Made by a program: the position numbers and the translations under genes. Shown in pieces: positions 8,702 to 16,613 of a DNA stretch of 47,128 nt (positions are counted from its first letter, which is position 1; each line of letters starts with the position of its first letter). Under the pieces are notes generated by a model. That model was not told the DNA's origin, searched no databases, and was given only the letters and a program-made list of their open reading frames with translations. The DNA is from Beijerinckiaceae bacterium (lineage in GTDB: Bacteria > Pseudomonadota > Alphaproteobacteria > Rhizobiales > Beijerinckiaceae), in assembly GCA_947453155.1 (NCBI GenBank), contig CANGFE010000011.1, forward strand, positions 1-47,128, written 5' to 3'.

Positions 8702-8765
8702 GTTCTACCGCTTTGATGCACCATCATGCGCCAAGTTTAGGGTGGCGCCTGTCCTTCGTGCAAAT

Positions 8766-9875
8766 TCAACCTGCGCTGCGCAGCGGCGCGCCGAGCGCGC
8801 TCAAACGATCACTCTGGCTTGCGGCTTCATGGCGCCCGTGGACGAGATAGCTTGTTGGCATGTCCAATTGCCACACCAGCCCCTCGGGCGCGAAATCCAG
8901 TTTTACCTCGCCCTCCAACGCATGCGCGACAATGCGCTGAAGCACTTTCTGGCCGAAACCTTCACGCTTGGGCTGTGACACAGCAGGCCCGCCCGTTTCA
9001 CGCCAAGTGATGCTCAGTAGAGCTTGTTTTTCATCGCGCCGGATCGACCAAGAAAGATGCACCTGTCCGCTTGAATGAGACAGCGCACCATATTTGGCGG
9101 CATTGGTAGAAAGCTCATGGAAAGCTAGGCCGATATTTTGCGCAGCCTCCGGCTTCAGCATGAGGTTAGGGCCTTCAATCAAAATCCGTGTCCCGATGAG
9201 ATCGGCATAGTGAGAGAGTTGTGCGCGGGCGAGGTCTCTCAACGAGGCGCCATGCCAATCTTGCGCCATGAGCAAATCTTGGGAGCCGGCGAGCGCTTCA
9301 AGCCGCGCGGTGAAGCGTGTTTCAAAATCTTTAGCTGTGCCACCAGCGGTGGCAGTTTGACGCGCCATGGCTTGGATGACGGCGAGCAGATTTTTCGAGC
9401 GATGGGCAATTTCGCGCATGAGCAAATGCACATGGGCTTCGCGCTGCTTGCGCTCGGTCATGTCGCGCGCAATGCCAATCATGCGCATAGGGACATGATT
9501 TTCAAAAAGGCAGCGCCCACGCGCGGCAATCCAGCGTTCATGCATATCGGCTTCTGGATAAGCGAGGCGAAACTCGGCCTCATATTCGCCATCGCCCGCG
9601 GGATCGGTGGCGGCAGCTGCAGCTGTGCGTGCAGCGATCAGATCTTCTGGGTGGATCAGCGCATCGACCATCTCTTGCGTGACAGGGATATTTGGCAAAA
9701 TACCAAAGAGGGCGCGCATGCGCATATCCCAAATGATCTCGCCAGTTTGCAGATCGGCTTCCCACACGCCGGTCTGTCCTGCTTCAAGCGCTAGCTCCGT
9801 GCGCACCAGCGCCGTTTGTAATTCACGCTCAGCGTTTTTTCGCCAAGCCACATCGGTTTGTGCCTCCGCATTCAT
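8766..9875 (-). CDS. HWE-family sensor histidine kinase with PAS domain
   Basis: A 369-residue soluble kinase. A short coiled N-terminus leads to a PAS domain (about 25-140: ALEAGQTGVWEADLQTGEI ... IHPEDL ... MIGIARDMTERKQ). The HWE kinase core has the phosphorylated His in MREIAHRSKNLLAVIQAM (H158), the unusual N box FHELSTNAAKYGAL (252-265) and the WRE motif in TWRETGGP that names the family, followed by GFGQKVLQRIV. No transmembrane segment is seen, so it senses a cytoplasmic signal. HWE kinases commonly feed the PhyR-NepR-EcfG general stress response, and a NepR-like gene is divergent. A GGAAC-N17-CGTT promoter lies just upstream; its expected start of transcription makes the GTG at 9917 nearly leaderless, so the ATG at 9875 with CTGGAG upstream is preferred. 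Confidence 0.92.
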   Translation of the reverse strand: MNAEAQTDVAWRKNAERELQTALVRTELALEAGQTGVWEADLQTGEIIWDMRMRALFGILPNIPVTQEMVDALIHPEDLIAARTAAAAATDPAGDGEYEAEFRLAYPEADMHERWIAARGRCLFENHVPMRMIGIARDMTERKQREAHVHLLMREIAHRSKNLLAVIQAMARQTATAGGTAKDFETRFTARLEALAGSQDLLMAQDWHGASLRDLARAQLSHYADLIGTRILIEGPNLMLKPEAAQNIGLAFHELSTNAAKYGALSHSSGQVHLSWSIRRDEKQALLSITWRETGGPAVSQPKREGFGQKVLQRIVAHALEGEVKLDFAPEGLVWQLDMPTSYLVHGRHEAASQSDRLSALGAPLRSAG

Positions 9876-9928
9876 GCGGGAAACATTCTCCAGAGGTGTG
9901 AAAGATAGCTTCGTCACAGCTCAGATGG

Positions 9929-9954
9929 AACGTTTGGGACTTACGATTTGTTCC
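9929..9954 (-). promoter_or_regulatory. Sigma-EcfG-type promoter of the HWE kinase gene
   Basis: Read on the - strand, GGAAC (9954-9950) is followed after 17 bases by CGTT (9932-9929). Transcription would start near 9922 and the kinase ATG lies at 9875. On the + strand the same DNA carries GGAAC (9927-9931), 17 bases, then TGTT (9949-9952), a weaker mirror promoter toward the NepR-like gene. Confidence 0.75.
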
Positions 9955-10012
9955 GCTGCATCGTGACAGGCGCAAGCTTATCGGCCGCGTGGATTTCATC
10001 CACAGGCTGTTT

Positions 10013-10037
10013 GGAACTCGATTCTGTAAAGGGCGTT
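10013..10037 (+). promoter_or_regulatory. Sigma-EcfG-type promoter of the NepR-like gene
   Basis: GGAAC (10013-10017), 16 bases, CGTT (10034-10037): an exact match to the alphaproteobacterial general-stress consensus. Transcription would begin near 10043, 55-80 bases before the candidate start codons of the NepR-like gene. The following CC creates a mirror-image GTTCC, giving GGAAC-N16-AGTT on the other strand. Confidence 0.8.
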
Positions 10038-10097
10038 CCATTGCGAACCGGGAAGTGGTTTTCACGGGGCAAAGCAGTGCCGCTGAAAACATCAGAA

Positions 10098-10337
10098 ATG
10101 AGCCTTGCAATGAGCCTAGGTCGTATGGAAGCGAAATACCCTGTCATCAGAGAATCGCTATTTTCACTGCATCAGAATTATTCAAACGAACCGGCACTCA
10201 GCGCTGCCATCCGCGCGCAGATTGGTCGTCGCTTGCGTCATCTCTTTGACGGCATCACGGATCCTCTGCCAGAGAAGCTTCAGCATGCCTTGCTCCAGCT
10301 GGAGAGCAAATTGCGCGGCGAGAGCGCAAAAAAATAA
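10098..10337 (+). CDS. NepR-like anti-sigma factor of the general stress response
   Basis: A 79-residue protein as called, or 75 or 70 residues if it starts at the in-frame ATGs at 10110 or 10125. The C-terminal half has the NepR signature: IGRRLRHLFDGITDPLPEKLQ fits the family pattern IGxxLRxxYDxVxxEPxPDRF, with Phe for Tyr and Asp-Pro for Glu-Pro. NepR binds the sigma factor EcfG in unstressed cells and is pulled off by phosphorylated PhyR. The frame is open back to 9948, but an exact sigma-EcfG promoter at 10013-10037 puts the real start later. No phyR or ecfG is adjacent, unlike the usual locus, so this may be a second NepR. The partner across the intergenic region is an HWE kinase. Its stop lies in the terminator hairpin shared with efp. 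Confidence 0.72.
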   Translation: MSLAMSLGRMEAKYPVIRESLFSLHQNYSNEPALSAAIRAQIGRRLRHLFDGITDPLPEKLQHALLQLESKLRGESAKK

Positions 10338-10367
10338 CGCCGCCTTGTGAGGCGGCGTTATGATTTT
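10328..10367. terminator. Terminator between the NepR-like gene and efp
   Basis: Perfect 10-bp stem TAACGCCGCC (10335-10344) with GGCGGCGTTA (10351-10360). On the - strand it is followed by TTTTTTT, so it is a strong terminator for efp; on the + strand TGATTTT follows, a weaker one for the NepR-like gene, whose TAA is the first triplet of the stem. Confidence 0.88.
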
Positions 10368-10384
10368 CCAAATTTGGATATTGC

Positions 10385-10954
10385 TTAGTCTTTGGCGCGC
10401 TCGACGTAAGTGCCGTCTTCCGTCTGCACCACAATGCGCGTGCCAGCCGACACATGCGGCGGCACCATGACGCGCGCGCCATTAGCAACCTTGGCAGGCT
10501 TGTAGGACGAAGAGGCCGTCTGGCCTTTCATCGCCGGTTCCGTCTCGATGATTTCGAGCGTCACGCGGGCGGGCAGCTGAATGGCAACCGGCACGCCGTT
10601 GAACAGCGACAGAATGACCTTCATGCCTTCCTGCAGCCATTGGGCCTGATCACCCAGAATGTCTTCCGACACCTGCAGCTGCTCGAAGCTCTCGTCATTC
10701 ATGAAGTGGAAGCCTTCGCCGTCCTGATAGAGGAAGGAGAAGTCGCGATCTTCCACGAAAGCGCGCTCGACCTGTTCGGTCGTCTTGTAGCGGTCAGTCG
10801 TCTTCACGCCATCGGACAGGCGGCGCATGTCGATCTGGGTCGTGGGCGTACCCTTGCCGGGATGGAAGCTTTCGGCGGTCAGAACAACATAGAGCTGTCC
10901 GTCCTCGCGCTCGATGATGTTGCCCTTGCGGATCGAACTGGCGATGACTTTCAC
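10385..10954 (-). CDS. efp: Translation elongation factor P
   Basis: A 189-residue EF-P with three beta-barrel domains: KOW-like N domain, the central OB domain ([30 protein letters not shown]) and the C-terminal OB domain ([28 protein letters not shown]). It rescues ribosomes stalled at polyproline. The tip loop [10 protein letters not shown] carries K34, the residue that EpmA/EpmB beta-lysylate; both enzymes are encoded divergently 120 bp away. The start is a GTG at 10954 giving [12 protein letters not shown], with GAGGAA 8 bp upstream; the frame is open further upstream but without family similarity. Confidence 0.97.
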   Translation of the reverse strand: MKVIASSIRKGNIIEREDGQLYVVLTAESFHPGKGTPTTQIDMRRLSDGVKTTDRYKTTEQVERAFVEDRDFSFLYQDGEGFHFMNDESFEQLQVSEDILGDQAQWLQEGMKVILSLFNGVPVAIQLPARVTLEIIETEPAMKGQTASSSYKPAKVANGARVMVPPHVSAGTRIVVQTEDGTYVERAKD

Positions 10955-11077
10955 GGGAATGATTCCTCGAGGTTGATGGGCGGGCCGGGGCAGAATAAGC
11001 ATCTGCCTGCTGAGTTGCGGGCATGTATAGCGATCTTGCCAGCCAGCGCTAGCCCTTAAGAGGACCGATTTCCCTTC

Positions 11078-12130
11078 ATGACCCTGGCAGACCCAGCCAA
11101 AGCCTCACCCTTTTGGGACAAAAGCGTCCATCAGGACCGCCGCCCCCGCCTTTTGGCGCGGGCCCGCATCCGTGCGGCGCTGCGGGGCTTTTTTGACAGG
11201 CAGAGTTTTGTCGAGGTCGAACCGGCGGCCCTTCAGGTGAGCCCCGGCAATGAGGCCCATATCGGCGGCTTTGCCACGGATTTCGTGACGCTCGGGGGTG
11301 AGCGCCAGCGCTACTATCTCCATTCCTCGCCCGAATTTGCCTGCAAGAAACTGCTGGCTGCGGGCGAAGAGCGGATTTATGCGCTGACCCCCGTTTGGCG
11401 AAATGGCGAGCGCGGGCCCTTGCACCATCCCGAATTCACCATGCTCGAATGGTATCGCGCGCATGCGCCCTATGACGCGCTGATCGAGGATTGTCGCGCG
11501 CTTCTGGCGCTTGCTGCCAGCCAAGCTGGCGTTGAAAGCTTTTCCTTTCGCGGCGTGACCTGTGATCCTTTTGCGGAACCCGAGCGCCTCACTTTATGCG
11601 AAGCCTTTGCGCGTTACGCTGATCTTGATCTCGCGGCCTGCCTCAATGATCGCGCCAAGCTTGCGCAAGAAGCGCAGCGCTTGGGATTGCGCGTGGTGGA
11701 AGATGATCATTGGTCTGATCTCTTCTCCAAAATTCTGTCTGATCGCATCGAGCCGCATTTGGGCAAAGGTCGTGCGACCGTGCTTGATCTTTATCCCGTC
11801 TCGGAAGCCGCTCTCGCGCGTCCCGCCCCGCATGATCCGCGCTTTGCCGAACGCTTTGAGCTTTATGCCTGCGGTGTGGAGCTTGCCAATGCATTTGGTG
11901 AATTGACCGATGTTGAAGAACAGCGCCGTCGCTTTGCCCATGCCATGCAGGAGCGTCAGCGCATTTATGGCGAGACCTATCCGATTGATGAGGATTTTCT
12001 CGCAGCCCTCGCGCATATGCCGCCATCTAGCGGCATTGCACTGGGCTTTGATCGTTTGGTGATGCTGGCAACTGGCGCGCATCACATTGAAGATGTGATC
12101 TGGACGCCTTTGGCAGGAGCACAAAAGTGA
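11078..12130 (+). CDS. epmA: EF-P--(R)-beta-lysine ligase, EpmA
   Basis: A 350-residue class II aminoacyl-tRNA-synthetase paralogue (GenX/PoxA/YjeA), equal to the catalytic core of lysyl-tRNA synthetase without the anticodon domain. Motif 2 is seen in [21 protein letters not shown] and motif 3 in [12 protein letters not shown]. It activates beta-lysine and transfers it to K34 of EF-P. The last 4 bp overlap the GTG start of epmB, so the two are translationally coupled. It is divergent from efp, which puts the substrate and both modification genes in one locus. Confidence 0.96.
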   Translation: MTLADPAKASPFWDKSVHQDRRPRLLARARIRAALRGFFDRQSFVEVEPAALQVSPGNEAHIGGFATDFVTLGGERQRYYLHSSPEFACKKLLAAGEERIYALTPVWRNGERGPLHHPEFTMLEWYRAHAPYDALIEDCRALLALAASQAGVESFSFRGVTCDPFAEPERLTLCEAFARYADLDLAACLNDRAKLAQEAQRLGLRVVEDDHWSDLFSKILSDRIEPHLGKGRATVLDLYPVSEAALARPAPHDPRFAERFELYACGVELANAFGELTDVEEQRRRFAHAMQERQRIYGETYPIDEDFLAALAHMPPSSGIALGFDRLVMLATGAHHIEDVIWTPLAGAQK

Positions 12131-13176
12131 GCGCCGGGCTGCACCGCATCAGCGATCTCGTCGCGCGCGGATTTGTCGAAAAAGCCTCTGCCACAGGGCT
12201 GGAAGCGATTGTTGAGCGCTATGCGCTTTCCGTCACGCCCGCTATGGCTGACCTCATCAATCCAGCCGACCCCGATGATCCGATTGCTCGCCAATTCATT
12301 CCCGATTTGCGCGAAAGCGAGACGCGGCCGGAAGAATTGGCCGATCCGATTGGCGATGGAGCACATTCGCCTATCGAAGGCATTGTGCATCGCTACCCCG
12401 ATCGCGTGTTGCTGAAGCTTTTACATGTATGCCCGATCTATTGCCGCTTTTGTTTCCGGCGCGAAATGGTGGGGCCGGGTGCCGAGCAAATTTTGTCGCC
12501 CGACGCCTTGAATGCCGCGCTCGATTATATCCGCGATCATTCCGAAATTTGGGAAGTCATTCTGACGGGTGGTGACCCGCTGGCTTTGTCACCGCGTCGT
12601 TTGGCTGACGTCTTGCAACGGCTTGACGAGATCGCGCATGTCAAAATCGTGCGCATTCATACACGCGTGCCAGCTGTTGATCCGAGCCGCATTAATGCGG
12701 GCATGATCGAGGCGCTGAAGACTTCGAAGAAGACGCTCTATCTCGCACTTCACGCCAATCATCCGCGTGAATTGGGTGGCGCTGCAGAAGGGGCGCTCGC
12801 AAAGCTGGCTGAGGCTGGCATTGCGCTTGTCAGTCAGACCGTGCTTTTGCGCGGCGTGAATGATGATTTTGAGACATTGGCTGCGCTCATGCGCCGCTTC
12901 GTCGAATTGCGCGTCAAACCCTATTATTTGCACCAGGCCGATCTCGCCCCCGGCACATCGCATTTTCGCGTGGGTCTGGAAGAGGCACGCGCGCTGGTCG
13001 GTGAATTGCGCGCCAAAGTTTCAGGACTCTGCCAGCCGACTTTTGTGCTCGATATTCCGGGCGGTTTTGGCAAGGTTCCGGTCGGGCCGGACCATCTGAC
13101 GGGCGCGGGTGTGCTGGATCACAAGGGTCAACCGCACGCCTATCCGGCCCCTGCCACGGGAAAACCTGATTTTTGA
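12127..13176 (+). CDS. epmB: EF-P beta-lysylation protein, lysine 2,3-aminomutase (EpmB)
   Basis: A 349-residue radical SAM enzyme of the KamA family. The [4Fe-4S]/SAM motif is CPIYCRFC (C102, C106, C109), followed by LTGGDPLALSPRRL for SAM binding and KPYYLHQADLAPGTSHFR with PLP-pocket character near the C-terminus. It turns (S)-lysine into (R)-beta-lysine for EpmA. It starts with GTG at 12127, overlapping the epmA stop. It is short, like EpmB, compared with the longer catabolic lysine aminomutases, which together with epmA next door decides the assignment. No epmC hydroxylase is seen. Confidence 0.94.
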   Translation: MSAGLHRISDLVARGFVEKASATGLEAIVERYALSVTPAMADLINPADPDDPIARQFIPDLRESETRPEELADPIGDGAHSPIEGIVHRYPDRVLLKLLHVCPIYCRFCFRREMVGPGAEQILSPDALNAALDYIRDHSEIWEVILTGGDPLALSPRRLADVLQRLDEIAHVKIVRIHTRVPAVDPSRINAGMIEALKTSKKTLYLALHANHPRELGGAAEGALAKLAEAGIALVSQTVLLRGVNDDFETLAALMRRFVELRVKPYYLHQADLAPGTSHFRVGLEEARALVGELRAKVSGLCQPTFVLDIPGGFGKVPVGPDHLTGAGVLDHKGQPHAYPAPATGKPDF

Positions 13177-13233
13177 GGCTGAAAAAGGCTCCGCCTCAAG
13201 GCCCCGTTTACCCGAATCATCTCTTGTCAGCCC

Positions 13234-15624
13234 ATGATCAAACGTCTTGCTCTCCCCGCGCTGTTGGGCGCCCTCCTTCTTGGCTTCCTTTTCGCCGCCT
13301 CGCCGGGCGCGCATGCGCAATCGGATCCCACGCGTCAAAGCGTCCAGCAGAGGCTCGATCTCGCCCGTGCTGAACTCGACCAGATCGCCTCCATTTTGCG
13401 GCGCGAGCAGGTCGTCGATCACGATCTCGCCGCGCGGCGTGGCGATCTCGAGCAATTGGATGCGAGCGTCGATGCGCTGATCGAACAAATTAACCCACAG
13501 CTGGACGCGGTGAAGGCACGCCTTGATCAGCTTGGTCCTGCACCCGACAAAGACAATGTCGATGCCGATCGTGCCGAGCAGCAAAAGCTCTTCAATGATC
13601 TCGATGCGCAAGTGAAGCGCGCCCGTGTGTTGGCGGTCGAGATTGATCAGGTAAAAGCGCAGATCGTCGCCAAGCGTCGCGCCTTGTTCAATCATGCTTT
13701 GTTTCAGCGTTCCTATTCGGTGCTGAGCCCGGACTTGTGGATGTCTGTGGCTTCTGAAATTCCGCGCGACATGAAAGCTGCGGCGACCATTGGTCAGGAT
13801 TGGCTGTCGGGTGCGAGCGCGCGCTTGTCGAACTGGCGCGGTATTTTCTTTGCCGGTATTTTGGCACTGATTGCGGCATTCTATATTTTGGCTGATCGCC
13901 TCGCGCATCGTGTCTTGGCGCGCGCACCGCAAGTGCTGGAGCCCACACGTTTGCAAAAAGTCGTGGCGGCGCTTTGGGTTGGCGCTGTCACCGCCGTCGT
14001 GCCGATTGTGGCTGCTTTGGCGCTTGCGCAAGTGTTGCACGCTTTTGACCTCGTCAATGCGCGGCTTGATCCGGTTTTGCAGGCCTTTGTGGAGAGTGTG
14101 CGCCGCGTTGCTTTGGCAGCTGGTATTGTGCGCGGCCTGATGGCCCCTCTGCGCCCTACGTGGCGTCTCTTGGATTTCACCGATTCAGCAGCGTTGCGCC
14201 TCGCAAATCTGGTGATGGGCGTTGTCATTATTGTCTCTGCGATGAAAGTCATCGAGGCGATCAATGAATTGATTGCTGTGTCACTGCCGGTCGCTGTGGC
14301 TGTGCGCGCCATGGGCGCAACTGCTGTTGCGCTGCTTATGGCTATCTCGCTCAAAGGCATTATGGCGCCGCCCGAAGTCGATGACGAATGTTTGGGTCCG
14401 GTGGTGGAGCCGGGCCAAGATTGGTCAGGTCCGCTGCGGGCTCTCGCCTGGATTGCCATTATCGCGGTGCTGGGGTCTGTGCTTGTTGGCTATGTCGCCT
14501 TCGGGGCATTTGTCACCGACCAGGTTGTTTGGGTCACCTTTGTTGGCTGTGTCACTTATATGCTGGTGCTCTTTGCCAATGAAGGTTTTGAGCATGCTCT
14601 GCGCCCATCTGCGCCTGTGGCGCGTGCTGTTATGTCGAGCTTGGGCCTGCGGCGTGAATCGCTTGAGCAATTGGGCGTCTTGCTGGCTGGTGTGGCAACC
14701 GTCTGCCTGACAGCTGCGGCTATTCTGCTTGTGCTGGCACCCTGGGGCATTGAGTCAGATGACATGCTCGCCAATCTGCGCTCGGCCTTTTTCGGCTTCA
14801 AGATTGGTGATGTCACCATTTCGCTGTCCAGCATTGCGCTGGCGCTGTTCTTCTTTGGCATCGTGCTATTTGCCACACGCACCGTGCAGCGCTGGCTTGA
14901 GAAAAAGCTTCTGCCGCATACACAACTTGATACGGGCCTGCGCAATTCTATCCGCACCAGCATTGGCTATGTGGGCTTCGTGGTCGCGGTCGCCATTGCG
15001 CTGGGTACTCTCGGCTTCTCCTTCGAAAAGCTCGCCATTGTGGCCGGCGCTTTGTCGGTTGGTATCGGCTTTGGTCTGCAATCCATCGTCAATAATTTCG
15101 TCTCCGGCCTGATCCTTCTGTGGGAGCGAGCTGTGCGTGTGGGCGATCTTGTCGTGCTTGGCGAAGAGCAGGGCTATGTCCGGCGCATCAATGTGCGCTC
15201 GACAGAAATCGAGACCTTTGATCGCGTGACAATGATTGTGCCCAATTCCAATCTGGTCACAGGCGTGGTCAAAAACTGGGTGCGTGGCGACAAGATCGGC
15301 CGCATCAAAATTCCGGTGGCGGTCAATCTCGAAGCTGATCCCGAACATGTGCGCACGGTCTTGATTGATGTTGCCAAGCATCATGAGCTTGTTGAAAAGC
15401 TGCCCGCACCCAATGTCATGTTTATCGCCATGACAGAAAGCCTGCTCAAATTCGAGCTTGTCTGTTTTGTTGGCGATGTGGAAAAAGCAGGCCGCGTGAA
15501 GAGTGATTTGCATTTTGCCATTCACGCGCGCTTCAAGATCGAAAAAATCAGCCTTTCGCCGCCCGCGGCGCCGGCGCCCGTTATCCATATTGGCGGGCTC
15601 GATACTCTCAAGAAACAGGATTGA
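13234..15624 (+). CDS. Large MscS-type mechanosensitive channel with DUF3772 periplasmic domain
   Basis: A 796-residue membrane protein. A signal peptide (to about residue 29, AHAQ) leads into a helical, coiled-coil-rich periplasmic domain (about 30-190) of the DUF3772 type seen in large alphaproteobacterial MscS proteins. Many transmembrane helices follow (about 200-570). The MscS core is near 590-780: a Gly/Ala-rich pore helix (ALSVGIGFGLQSIVNNFVSGLILLWERAVRVGDLV) and the beta domain with VRRINVRSTEIETFDRVTMIVPNS. It should open under osmotic downshock, releasing solutes. The gene is followed at 7 bp by a CAP-domain lipoprotein, probably in one transcript. Confidence 0.93.
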   Translation: MIKRLALPALLGALLLGFLFAASPGAHAQSDPTRQSVQQRLDLARAELDQIASILRREQVVDHDLAARRGDLEQLDASVDALIEQINPQLDAVKARLDQLGPAPDKDNVDADRAEQQKLFNDLDAQVKRARVLAVEIDQVKAQIVAKRRALFNHALFQRSYSVLSPDLWMSVASEIPRDMKAAATIGQDWLSGASARLSNWRGIFFAGILALIAAFYILADRLAHRVLARAPQVLEPTRLQKVVAALWVGAVTAVVPIVAALALAQVLHAFDLVNARLDPVLQAFVESVRRVALAAGIVRGLMAPLRPTWRLLDFTDSAALRLANLVMGVVIIVSAMKVIEAINELIAVSLPVAVAVRAMGATAVALLMAISLKGIMAPPEVDDECLGPVVEPGQDWSGPLRALAWIAIIAVLGSVLVGYVAFGAFVTDQVVWVTFVGCVTYMLVLFANEGFEHALRPSAPVARAVMSSLGLRRESLEQLGVLLAGVATVCLTAAAILLVLAPWGIESDDMLANLRSAFFGFKIGDVTISLSSIALALFFFGIVLFATRTVQRWLEKKLLPHTQLDTGLRNSIRTSIGYVGFVVAVAIALGTLGFSFEKLAIVAGALSVGIGFGLQSIVNNFVSGLILLWERAVRVGDLVVLGEEQGYVRRINVRSTEIETFDRVTMIVPNSNLVTGVVKNWVRGDKIGRIKIPVAVNLEADPEHVRTVLIDVAKHHELVEKLPAPNVMFIAMTESLLKFELVCFVGDVEKAGRVKSDLHFAIHARFKIEKISLSPPAAPAPVIHIGGLDTLKKQD

Positions 15625-15631
15625 TCATCAG

Positions 15632-16147
15632 ATGACTTTTGTCGCGTCACGCCGTGCTTTTCTTCTTGCTGCAAGCAGCCTGTCTTTGGCGGGTTGTTCG
15701 TCCGCACCCGTCGGTTTCACCATGGATGGTGGTCCCGGTTTTTACAAAAGGCTGAATGCACGCGCTGAAAAGGTCGATGCTGTGGCGGCGCGCGATATGA
15801 TTTCCATCTATCGCACGAATAATGGTCTGTCGGCTTTGTCGCTCGACCCTTCTTTGATGGATGCGGCACAAGAACAAGCGCTCGCCATGGCGCGCGCGGA
15901 TCGCATGAGCCACGACATTGGTGGCTCCTTGCAATCGCGCCTGTGGAACAAGCTCGATCATAAGACGGCTACGGAAAATGTCGGCGCTGGCTATTACACG
16001 CTCGCAGAGGCTTTTTCGGGCTGGCGTGAATCACCCTCGCACAACAAGAACATGCTCAATCCGGCCATGCGCCGCATGGGCATCGCCACCGCCTATGTTG
16101 CGGAATCGAAGTACAAGGTTTTCTGGGCGCTCATTCTGACTGATTGA
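15632..16147 (+). CDS. CAP-domain (SCP/PR1-like) lipoprotein
   Basis: A 171-residue exported protein. The N-terminus is both Tat-like (SRRAFLLAA) and ends in a lipobox (LSLAGC), so a Tat-routed lipoprotein is likely. The rest is a CAP domain: LDPSLMDAAQEQALAMARADRMSHDIG, ATENVGAGY, AFSGWRESPSHNKNMLNPAMRRMGIATAY, with the conserved His and Glu in the usual order. The function of bacterial CAP lipoproteins is poorly known. The start at 15632 lies 7 bp after the MscS stop; the open frame further upstream overlaps that gene and is not used. Confidence 0.88.
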   Translation: MTFVASRRAFLLAASSLSLAGCSSAPVGFTMDGGPGFYKRLNARAEKVDAVAARDMISIYRTNNGLSALSLDPSLMDAAQEQALAMARADRMSHDIGGSLQSRLWNKLDHKTATENVGAGYYTLAEAFSGWRESPSHNKNMLNPAMRRMGIATAYVAESKYKVFWALILTD

Positions 16148-16459
16148 TCAGCGCAGCGGCAGACACGTCGTGTAACCCTCGACATGGCGATAGGCATTCG
16201 TCATTTGCCTTTGCCATGTCGCGCACACGCGGCGGCTGGTGAAACATTGAAACTCATCGCGCCAAGCAATCATCGGCACACCATCTGATGTTCTGAAAAT
16301 GCGCCCGCCGCTGAAATGGCCAAGCACCAGTGGCGCAAAGGGTTCATTCACCGCCGCCCCCGCGCAGGCGCCACCCGGATCATCACTTGCTGCCAGCGCC
16401 CCACCGAATGGGCCAGGCAGGACAAGGCTTGCGGCAAGGTAAGTGGCTGCAAAGCGCAT
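16148..16459 (-). CDS. Small secreted protein of unknown function
   Basis: A 103-residue protein with a clear signal peptide (MRFAATYLAASLVLPGPFGGALAA, cleavage near A23-24). The mature part has four Cys (GACAGA, FQCFTSRRVCATW, TTCLPL), suggesting two disulfides, and no family I recognise. GGAGGG sits 6 bp before the ATG at 16459, which fixes the start. An exact GGAAC-N16-CGTT promoter lies 52 bp upstream on the same strand, so it is probably a general-stress gene. It converges on the CAP lipoprotein gene, with its stop codon touching that stop. Confidence 0.78.
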   Translation of the reverse strand: MRFAATYLAASLVLPGPFGGALAASDDPGGACAGAAVNEPFAPLVLGHFSGGRIFRTSDGVPMIAWRDEFQCFTSRRVCATWQRQMTNAYRHVEGYTTCLPLR

Positions 16460-16510
16460 AGAAGCCCTCCGGAAAGTCCAAAAGATTGCCCGCTCAGCTG
16501 GCCTGCAGGG

Positions 16511-16535
16511 AACGCCCGTTCTTCCCCCAAGTTCC
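16511..16535 (-). promoter_or_regulatory. Sigma-EcfG-type promoter of the small secreted protein gene
   Basis: On the - strand GGAAC (16535-16531), 16 bases, CGTT (16514-16511). Transcription would start near 16504, about 45 bases before the ATG at 16459. On the + strand the same DNA reads GGAAC (16509-16513), 16 bases, AGTT (16530-16533), pointing weakly at the esterase gene at 16614. Confidence 0.72.
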
Positions 16536-16613
16536 TGTCTCGGTTGGCCTTTTGGATCAGTCTCGGCTATGGTGCGCCTTTGCTGCATTGCAGCATGATC
16601 GGGATTCCATCAA

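Noticed and set aside
9948..10097. Upstream extension of the NepR-like frame
   Set aside because: It contains the sigma-EcfG promoter and has no similarity to NepR, so it is untranslated leader and promoter DNA.
13021..14040. 339-codon frame antisense to epmB and the MscS gene
   Set aside because: It spans two genes with clear domains on the other strand, and its own translation is basic, irregular and without motifs.
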